A stretch of 64,000 nucleotides of DNA from Rhodospirillales bacterium 70-18. Its GTDB lineage: Bacteria; Pseudomonadota; Alphaproteobacteria; Acetobacterales; Acetobacteraceae. The DNA is taken from NCBI GenBank assembly GCA_001899585.1, contig MKWE01000027.1:62001-126000 (forward strand), given 5' to 3'. The position numbers were made by a program, and so were the translations under genes. Positions 49,837 through 55,926 of this stretch are shown one piece after another. A model generated the notes under the pieces. It did no database searches. It had not been told where the DNA came from and saw only the letters and a list, made by a program, of their open reading frames with translations. The first letter of the stretch is position 1. Each line of letters opens with the position of its first letter.

Positions 49837-51671
49837 GCCGGCCGCCCCCGCTCCCACAGGCGCTGCGCCGCGCCCGCGATCCCGGCCGGGAAAAACAGCA
49901 CCAGCAGCACGATGAAGGCCCCCAGCTTGAACCGCCAGAAGCTGGTGGTCAGCAGCGCGTCGAACAGCGCGGTATAGGCCAGCGCCCCCACCACCGGGCC
50001 GGCGATGGTCTGCACGCCGCCCAGCAGCACCGCCACCAGCGCATCCACCGAATGCCCGACGGCGATATAGGTCGGGAACACGCTGCCCTTGGCATAGGCG
50101 AACACGCCCCCCGCCAGCCCCGCCGCCGCCCCGGCCAGCGCGAAGGCCGCCAGCCGGATGCGCCCGGCATGCAGCCCGATCGCCTCCGCCCGCAGCGGCG
50201 AATCCCGCGTCGCCCGCAGCGCGTAGCCGAACGGCGCGTACAGCACCCGGCGCAGCAGCATCGCCGCGCCCCCGCACAGCGCCAGCGCCAGCAGGTAGTA
50301 CACCCGCGGATCGCCCGCCCAGCGCGCCGGCCACACCCCCAGGATGCCGTTATCGCCGCCGGTCACCGCATCCCACTGGAACACCACCGCCCAGACGATC
50401 TGCGCGAAGGCCAGCGTCAGCATGGCCAGGTACACGCCCGACAGCCGCACGATGAACCAGCCGAACAGCCCCGCCGCCGCCCCGGCCGCCAGCGGCGCCA
50501 GCAGCAGCCCGGCCGGCATCGGCGCCGCCAGCGCATGGGTCGCCAGCGCGGCCGCATAGGCGCCGATACCGAACCAGGCGGCATGCCCGAAGCTCGCCAT
50601 CCCCCCCGGCCCCATCATGAAATGCAGCGAGGCCGCGAACAGCACCGCCACCAGCATCTCGGTCAGCACCGACAGCAGATAGGGCCCGGCGAACAGCGGC
50701 GCGGCCAGCGCCAGCGCCAGCACCGCCAGCCCCAGCCAGCGCAGCGCCGGCACCGCCGGGCGCACCAGCGCCAGCGCCTCCGCCGCCCCCCGCGCCACCG
50801 CCTGCGGCCGCCCCAGCAGCCCGTGCGGCCGGAACACCAGCACCACCGCCATCACCAGGAACACCAGCACCAGCGTGATCTTCGGCAGCAGCACGATGCC
50901 GAACGCCTGCAACTCGCCGATCAGCAGCGCCGCCAGGAACGCCCCCGGCAGGCTGCCCATGCCGCCCACCACCACCACCACGAAGGCGTCGGTGATCACG
51001 TCCAGGTCGATATGCAAATTCGCCGAGCCGTCCGGCAGCGACAGCACGCCGCCCAGCCCTGCCAGCCCCGCCCCCAGCGCGAACACCACGGTGAACAGCA
51101 CCGTCTGGTCCACCCCCAGCGCCGCCACCATCTCGCGGTCCTGCGTCGCCGCGCGCAGCAGCACGCCGAAGCGGGTGCGCGCCAGCAGCAGCCACAGCAA
51201 CCCCAGCACCAGCGGCCCCACCCCGATCAGCACCAGGTCGAACAGCGGAAACCGCGAGCCCGCGACCGCCACGAAGCCGCGCAGCCAGGGCGGGCGCGGC
51301 AGCGTCAGCTCGTCCGGCCCCCACAGGTACAGCGCCGCGTCCTGCACCATCAGCACCACGCCGAAGGTCGCCAGCAATTGCAGCAGCTCCGGCGCGCGAT
51401 AGATCCGCCGCAGCAGCCCCATCTCCAGTAGCGCCCCCAGCGCCGCCGTCGCCAGCGCCGCCAGCAGCACGCCGGCGGCGAACCAGGCCGGGTCGCGCGG
51501 CAGCCGGGTCAGGATCGACCAGCCGATATAGGCGCCCAGCATGTACAGGCTGCCGTGCGCGAAATTCACCACCCGGGTGACGCCGAAGATCACCGTCAGC
51601 CCGGCGGCCACCAGAAACAGCGACGACGCGCCGGCCAGGCCCGTCAGGGCCTGGACGACCACGAAATCCAC
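49833..51671 (-). CDS. livHM: Fused LivH-LivM permease of the HAAT ABC transporter
   Basis: 612-residue membrane protein joining both permease subunits. Residues 1-285 are LivH-like (NFAHGSLYMLGAY near 36, TQDREMVAALGVD near 178, VVVVGGMGSLPGAFLAALLIGE near 235). Residues about 310-612 are LivM-like (GPGGMASFGHAAWFGIGAYAAAL near 360, RATRDSPLRAEAIGL near 490, and the C-terminal LLGGVQTIAGPVVGA). The frame is continuous through the linker, so this is a real fusion and not a frameshift. A GTG start at 51671 lies six bases after the binding-protein stop. Confidence 0.92.
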   Translation of the reverse strand: MDFVVVQALTGLAGASSLFLVAAGLTVIFGVTRVVNFAHGSLYMLGAYIGWSILTRLPRDPAWFAAGVLLAALATAALGALLEMGLLRRIYRAPELLQLLATFGVVLMVQDAALYLWGPDELTLPRPPWLRGFVAVAGSRFPLFDLVLIGVGPLVLGLLWLLLARTRFGVLLRAATQDREMVAALGVDQTVLFTVVFALGAGLAGLGGVLSLPDGSANLHIDLDVITDAFVVVVVGGMGSLPGAFLAALLIGELQAFGIVLLPKITLVLVFLVMAVVLVFRPHGLLGRPQAVARGAAEALALVRPAVPALRWLGLAVLALALAAPLFAGPYLLSVLTEMLVAVLFAASLHFMMGPGGMASFGHAAWFGIGAYAAALATHALAAPMPAGLLLAPLAAGAAAGLFGWFIVRLSGVYLAMLTLAFAQIVWAVVFQWDAVTGGDNGILGVWPARWAGDPRVYYLLALALCGGAAMLLRRVLYAPFGYALRATRDSPLRAEAIGLHAGRIRLAAFALAGAAAGLAGGVFAYAKGSVFPTYIAVGHSVDALVAVLLGGVQTIAGPVVGALAYTALFDALLTTSFWRFKLGAFIVLLVLFFPAGIAGAAQRLWERGRPA

Positions 51672-51677
51672 CGCGCG

Positions 51678-52880
51678 CTATCCCTGGCGCAGCTTGGCCA
51701 CCTCCGCGTCCGTCGGCAGCGCGCCGGCGCCGTCCACGTAGCGCCAGTCCACCATCACGCCATGCCCGTCCTTCACCGCGGTCTTGCCGACATAGGTGCC
51801 GAGCGTGCCCTGGTGGTCCTGCTTGCGCCACATCGCCCGGCCGAACGGCGTGTCGAACGAGGCTCCGGCGAAGCTGTCGGCCATCTTCTCGGTGTCCACC
51901 GCGCCGGTCTTGGCGATGCCGGCCACGATGGAGGTGATCAGCGCGAAGCCGACCACGCTGCCCATCTTCGGCATCTCCTTGAAGCGCGCCTTGTAGGCGG
52001 CGATGAAGGCGGTGTTGGTGGTGTTGATCACGCTCTCCACCGGATAGCCGGTGACGATCCAGCCGGTCGGCGTCTCCTCGCCCAGCGGCTCCAGGTATTC
52101 CGGCTCGCCGGTCAGCACGCTCACCACCCCGCGCTTCTCGAACAGCCCGCGGGTGTTGCCGGCGCGCACGAAATTGGTCAGGTCGCCGCCGAAGGTCACG
52201 TTGAAGATGTTGTCCGGCTTGGCCGCCTCCAGCGCCGCCACGGTGGCGCCGGCGTCGATCTTGCCCAGCGCCGGCCATTGCTCGCCGATGAAGGTCACGT
52301 CCGGCCGCTTTTTGGCCAGCAGCAGCTTGAACCACTTCACCGCCGACTGGCCGTATTCGTAGTTCGGCGCCACCGTCACCCAGCGGGTGCCCGGCAGCTT
52401 GGCCGCGTCGTCCACCAGCATCGCCGCCTGCATATAGGTGGAGGGCCGCAGCCGGTAGCAGTAGCGATGCCCGTCCGACCACACCAGCGCGTCGGTCAGC
52501 GGCTCGCCGGCGATGAACAGCTTCTTGTTCTGCTTGGCGTAGTCGCTCAGCGCCAGGCCGACGTTGGACAGGAAGCCGCCGGACAGCAGGTCCACCTTCT
52601 GCTCGTTCACCAGTTCGCCGGCCAGGCGGATGGCGTCCTGCGGCTTGCCGGCGTCGTCGCGGCTGACCACCTCGATCTTGCGGCCCAGCACCCCGCCGGC
52701 GGCATTCACCTGCTCCACGGCCAGCTGCCAGCCATTGCGGTAGGGCAGGGTGAAGGCCGGCACGGCGGTGTAGGAGTTGATCTCGCCGATCCTGATCGGC
52801 GCGCTCCCCTGCGCCCGCACCAGCGCGGGCGCGGCCAGGGTGCCGGCGGCGGCCAGCAGGGTGCGGCGTGTCACGGTCAT
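51678..52880 (-). CDS. livK: ABC transporter substrate-binding protein (LivK-like)
   Basis: 400-residue periplasmic type I binding protein. The N-terminus MTVTRRTLLAAAGTLAAPALV is a twin-arginine-like signal. The mature part opens IRIGEINSYTA and GWQLAVEQVNAAGGVLGRKIEVVSRDD, the standard HAAT opening. Such proteins bind amino acids, amides, urea or aromatic acids; context suggests a nicotinate-like carboxylate, which is inference. The ATG at 52880 follows AGGGACC; an upstream in-frame ATG would add a tail coded by the 18-bp duplication. It follows the DUF1185 gene by 46 bases. Confidence 0.92.
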   Translation of the reverse strand: MTVTRRTLLAAAGTLAAPALVRAQGSAPIRIGEINSYTAVPAFTLPYRNGWQLAVEQVNAAGGVLGRKIEVVSRDDAGKPQDAIRLAGELVNEQKVDLLSGGFLSNVGLALSDYAKQNKKLFIAGEPLTDALVWSDGHRYCYRLRPSTYMQAAMLVDDAAKLPGTRWVTVAPNYEYGQSAVKWFKLLLAKKRPDVTFIGEQWPALGKIDAGATVAALEAAKPDNIFNVTFGGDLTNFVRAGNTRGLFEKRGVVSVLTGEPEYLEPLGEETPTGWIVTGYPVESVINTTNTAFIAAYKARFKEMPKMGSVVGFALITSIVAGIAKTGAVDTEKMADSFAGASFDTPFGRAMWRKQDHQGTLGTYVGKTAVKDGHGVMVDWRYVDGAGALPTDAEVAKLRQG

Positions 52881-52895
52881 CGTTTCGGTCCCTTT

Positions 52896-52931
52896 GTTCC
52901 TGGGCATGTCGGCGTTCCTGGGCATCTCAGC
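52896..52931. repeat. 18-bp tandem duplication at the DUF1185-livK junction
   Basis: GTTCCTGGGCATGTCGGC (52896-52913) is followed by GTTCCTGGGCATCTCAGC (52914-52931), 16 of 18 identical. The second unit contains the DUF1185 stop codon. On the minus strand each unit carries ATGCCCAGGAAC, so a start-like codon and an AGGA sequence are duplicated ahead of livK. Confidence 0.75.
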
Positions 52932-53502
52932 GCAGCCCATCCTTGCCCACGATCTCGCCCGTTGTCAGCCCACCGATGCGCGGCAGCGGCCGGCCGGAAT
53001 CGGTCACCACCACGGCCACCACGATCTCGTCGCGGCGCGGCGCGTCGGGCACGCGGATTTCCATGGCGTCGAAATGGCTGCGCACGAAGGCGGCGTCCTT
53101 GTGGCCCAGCGGCACGTCGATCGCCGCCCCCATGCCGCCGCGCTTCTTGGCGCTGGGCACCAGCGCCGCGCCGTGCTCCACCGCCACGCGCAGCGGCGCG
53201 CCCAGCTTGGGGTGCAGGATGGCCGCCGCATGCTCCAGCTCGCCGTCCTCGCCCACGATGGCGGCCTTGCCGTAGCTCTCCGCCTGCCCCGGCGCGATGC
53301 CCAGCGCCCGCACCGCCCGCTCGCCCAGCAGCGCGCCCAGCATCTCGCCGAGTTCCACCAACTCGTCGAGGCTGCCCGCGTGGCGGCCGGCGAAGGGGTT
53401 GGCGATCACCGCGATGGCGGCGGCCTTGCGGGTGGGCGGGCGGATCTCCTGCCCCGCCTCGCGGTGCGTCTCCTCGACGATGGTCAGCAGCTTGCGGATC
53501 AT
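52927..53502 (-). CDS. DUF1185 (amino acid synthesis family) protein
   Basis: 191-residue protein of the DUF1185 family. Family blocks are RKLLTIVEETHREAG near 3, AAAIAVIANPFAG near 30, and GKAAIVGEDGELEHAAAILHPKLGAPLR near 75 (as motifs GEDGELEHAAAILHP and GxPLR), with the end GLTTGEIVGKDGLR. Structures exist for relatives but no reaction is assigned. Its ATG overlaps the UPF0280 stop (ATGA). Conserved pairing with UPF0280 and a 6-hydroxynicotinate-reductase-like gene points to a role in N-heterocycle breakdown, by inference. Confidence 0.88.
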   Translation of the reverse strand: MIRKLLTIVEETHREAGQEIRPPTRKAAAIAVIANPFAGRHAGSLDELVELGEMLGALLGERAVRALGIAPGQAESYGKAAIVGEDGELEHAAAILHPKLGAPLRVAVEHGAALVPSAKKRGGMGAAIDVPLGHKDAAFVRSHFDAMEIRVPDAPRRDEIVVAVVVTDSGRPLPRIGGLTTGEIVGKDGLR

Positions 53503-54362
53503 GCGCTCAGCAACTCCGGGTGGGGCGTGCCGCACAGGGCGACGGATTGGCGCAGCGCCAGCACGGCGCCCTCGATCAGGCCGGCGCGGGCCAGAGCATC
53601 GGCCAGCCGGCGCCCGGCGTCCAGCGCGGCGCGGACCTCGCCGGCGTCCAGCGCGCCGAGGTCCCAGGTCACCAGCCGCCCGCCCAGGTCGCTGTCCGGG
53701 TCGATGTCGCTGGCCTTGCGGCGGATCACCGCCCGGTGCCCCGGCAGGTCCACCGCATTGGCGATCACCGTCGCCGCCGCGTCGGCCCGCGCCGCGTCGG
53801 CCGCCAGCACCGTCACCGCATCGGCGATGCCCAGCGAGAAGCTGCGCCCGCCCTGGCCCTTGCACGCCCGCCCGGAGGTCGCCAGCCCGCGCGCCCGGCC
53901 CTCGGCCCGCAGCAGGATGGCGCCGTCCAGCGCCGGCGCCGCCAGCTCCGCCACCAGCCCGCAGCGCAGCGCCTGGCCGGGCGCCAGGTGGAAGGCGATG
54001 TCGCCGCCATTGTTCACGAAGGCCCGCTCCAGCGCCCGCCCCCGGCACAGCGCCGCCAGCACCGCATCGGCCACCGCCCCGGCGACGGCGGCCATCGGGG
54101 TGATGAAGCGGCCCGCGAAGGGCAGGCAGGCATCGTGCATCGCCCTTGCCACCAAGCCCGCCGGCCGCGCCGCCGGCAGCGGCTCGCGCAGCAGCGCCAA
54201 CTCGTCGCACAGCGCCGGCAGGATCGCCGGGAACGCCTGGGCCGCCTGCGCATAGGCGGCGCGCACCTCGGCTGGCGCGCCCCAGGCGCGGCAGAGGCAG
54301 TCGATGGGGCCGTGCTGGAGGTGCAGGCGACCGTCCGGCAGGAGGGCGGAAAAAGAACTCAA
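53499..54362 (-). CDS. UPF0280-family protein (ApbE-like fold)
   Basis: 287-residue protein of the UPF0280 family. The opening ALLPDGRLHLQHGPIDC is the family N-terminus. ITPMAAVAGAVADAVLA near 97, AFVNNGGDIAFHLAPG near 128, the ATSGR block near 185, FSLGIADAVTVLA, and ATVIANAVDLPGH near 225 resemble ApbE flavin-transferase folds. A role in flavin or Fe-S handling is possible. The start is uncertain: a TTG at 54362 sits five bases from repeat copy D, in a CCTTG segment that the repeat copies share at this end, and no ATG or GTG lies between it and the conserved domain. The gene is coupled to DUF1185 by an ATGA overlap. Confidence 0.85.
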   Translation of the reverse strand: MSSFSALLPDGRLHLQHGPIDCLCRAWGAPAEVRAAYAQAAQAFPAILPALCDELALLREPLPAARPAGLVARAMHDACLPFAGRFITPMAAVAGAVADAVLAALCRGRALERAFVNNGGDIAFHLAPGQALRCGLVAELAAPALDGAILLRAEGRARGLATSGRACKGQGGRSFSLGIADAVTVLAADAARADAAATVIANAVDLPGHRAVIRRKASDIDPDSDLGGRLVTWDLGALDAGEVRAALDAGRRLADALARAGLIEGAVLALRQSVALCGTPHPELLSA

Positions 54363-54366
54363 GGCA

Positions 54367-54483
54367 GGTTCTTTTTTGAAAAAAAGAACCAAAAAACTTT
54401 TATTCGTTTGGAGCGTGGCGCGGGATGGCGCGGCGACTCCAACGAATGAAGTTTTTTTGCTTCTTTTTGTTCACAAAAAGAAG
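54367..54483. repeat. Three-hairpin intergenic repeat, copy D
   Basis: GTTC-hairpin GGTTCTTTTTT/AAAAAAGAACC (54367-54390); arm AAAAAACTTT (54391-54400) with AAGTTTTTT (54449-54457); inner ATTCGTTTGGAG with CTCCAACGAAT (one extra base); CTTC-hairpin (54460-54483). It separates the 6-hydroxynicotinate-reductase-like gene (stop 19 bases away) from the UPF0280 start (five bases away) inside one operon. Confidence 0.9.
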
Positions 54484-54501
54484 ACTTCCCTTCCCTGTTC
54501 A

Positions 54502-55926
54502 TCACGTCACCGGAAACGGCGTCCCAGCCGGCAGCACCACCGCGCGCGGCCGGGCCTGCTCCAGCACCTCGGCCAGCGGCCGCACCCGCTCCATATGCCC
54601 GCCCAGCGCCGCGTAATCGGCCAGCGGCAGGGTGAATTCGATCGGCGCCACCAGCGCCGGCGTCGGCACATGGCCGAAGCTGGCGGCCGGCATGGCGGCC
54701 ACGTCCACCATGTAGGTGATGCCGCCGCCCGGCCAGACGAACACCGGCGCGCCGCCGGAGGTCACCTTCGCCCGCCCCTGCTGCACCGCGCGGGTCAGCC
54801 GCACCGGGTTGCGGGTGGCGCCCGCGCGCAGGCTGCCGCCGGCGCCGGCCGTGAACAGCACGCTGCACAGCGCCGGCTCGCAGTTCTCGCCGATCAGCGC
54901 CACCGCCTCGGCGATGGCCGGCGGCATCGGCGCGGGCTGTGGCCGCAATTGCTCGTCCAGCACGAACCAGGCGGCGTGCTCTCCGGTGGTGGAGACCATC
55001 AGCAGCCGCAGGCCCGGCCAGGCGGCCTTCGGGTCGATCCGCTCGATGATGGCCAGCGGGTCGGCGATGTCGGTGCCGCCCCAGCCGCCGCCGGGGTTGG
55101 CCACCTGGAAATACCGCCCGGGGGTGGAGCGCCGGCCGCGCACCCGGATGCCGGCGGGCCGCATGTCCAGGAACCGGCCGGCCTGGTGCTCGCTGAGCAC
55201 GCCGGTGATGTGGTCGTCCACCACGATCACCTCGTCGGCATGGCCCAGCCACTGGCCGGCGAAAATGCCGATGGTGGCCGAGCCGCAGCCCACCCGCATG
55301 CGCGCCTCCGCCACCCCGCCCACCACCGGGGCGCGGCCGGCCTGCGCCAGCACGGTGGCGCCGCCGTCGATCGCCAGTTCCACCGCCCCGCCATTGGCCA
55401 GCCGCAGCATGGCCTCGCAGGTCGCCACCCCCTCGCGCTTGCTGCCGCCGGTCAGGTGGTGCACGCCGCCGAGAGCCAGCATCTGGCTGCCGTATTCGGC
55501 GGTGGTGACATGCCCCACCGCCTCGCCGCCGGCCCGCACGGTGGCGGCCTCGGGGCCCAGATGGCGGTCGGTGTCGATCTTCAGCTTCAGGCCGCAATAG
55601 CTGAAGATGCCCTCGGAGACCACGGTCACCATGTCCACGCCGTCGATCGTGCTGCCGACGATGAAGGGGGCGGGCTTGTAGTCGGGATAGGTGGTGCCGG
55701 CGCCCAGCGCGGTCACGAACACGTCGCGCGCCGCCACCGGGTTGCCGTCCCAATCCTCGCCGGCGAAACGCACCAGCTCGGGCGCGCGGGCGGCGACGGT
55801 CAGCGGGTCCATGCGGGTGAGCACGCCGCCGACATTGCCGTAGCGGTCGCAGGCGCCGGTCTTGTCCGGGCGGATGCGGCACAGCACCGGGCAGGCGTCG
55901 CAGGTGACGATGTCCGGCGCGCTCAT
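54502..55926 (-). CDS. 6-hydroxynicotinate reductase-like Fe-S protein
   Basis: 474-residue protein resembling proteins annotated as 6-hydroxynicotinate reductase in alphaproteobacteria. An N-terminal Cys cluster (Cys9, Cys12, Cys16, Cys26 in CDACPVLC and GACDRYGN) should bind a [4Fe-4S] centre. Later blocks are DYKPAPFIVGSTIDGVDMVTVVSEG near 83, GLKLKIDTD near 115, AEYGSQMLALGGVHHLTGG near 145, MRVGCGSATIGIFAGQW near 215, and NPGGGWGGTDIADPLAI near 280. The reference enzyme uses reduced ferredoxin to convert 6-hydroxynicotinate to 6-oxo-tetrahydronicotinate, the enamidase substrate. The assignment rests on remembered family similarity and on context. Its ATG overlaps the hydroxylase stop (ATGA). 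Confidence 0.72.
   Translation of the reverse strand: MSAPDIVTCDACPVLCRIRPDKTGACDRYGNVGGVLTRMDPLTVAARAPELVRFAGEDWDGNPVAARDVFVTALGAGTTYPDYKPAPFIVGSTIDGVDMVTVVSEGIFSYCGLKLKIDTDRHLGPEAATVRAGGEAVGHVTTAEYGSQMLALGGVHHLTGGSKREGVATCEAMLRLANGGAVELAIDGGATVLAQAGRAPVVGGVAEARMRVGCGSATIGIFAGQWLGHADEVIVVDDHITGVLSEHQAGRFLDMRPAGIRVRGRRSTPGRYFQVANPGGGWGGTDIADPLAIIERIDPKAAWPGLRLLMVSTTGEHAAWFVLDEQLRPQPAPMPPAIAEAVALIGENCEPALCSVLFTAGAGGSLRAGATRNPVRLTRAVQQGRAKVTSGGAPVFVWPGGGITYMVDVAAMPAASFGHVPTPALVAPIEFTLPLADYAALGGHMERVRPLAEVLEQARPRAVVLPAGTPFPVT

Noticed and set aside
49833-51671. Fused LivH-LivM as a sequencing frameshift or assembly error
   Set aside because: The frame is continuous through a plausible linker between complete LivH and LivM parts, and such fusions are known.
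51555-54449. Long plus-strand frame opposite the ABC transporter/DUF1185/UPF0280 genes
   Set aside because: Composition is low complexity, it overlaps five well-supported genes, and it runs through repeat copy D.
36940-54483. Repeat copies as a CRISPR array or insertion sequence
   Set aside because: Copies are kilobases apart, differ in length and orientation, and enclose no transposase; no spacer pattern exists.
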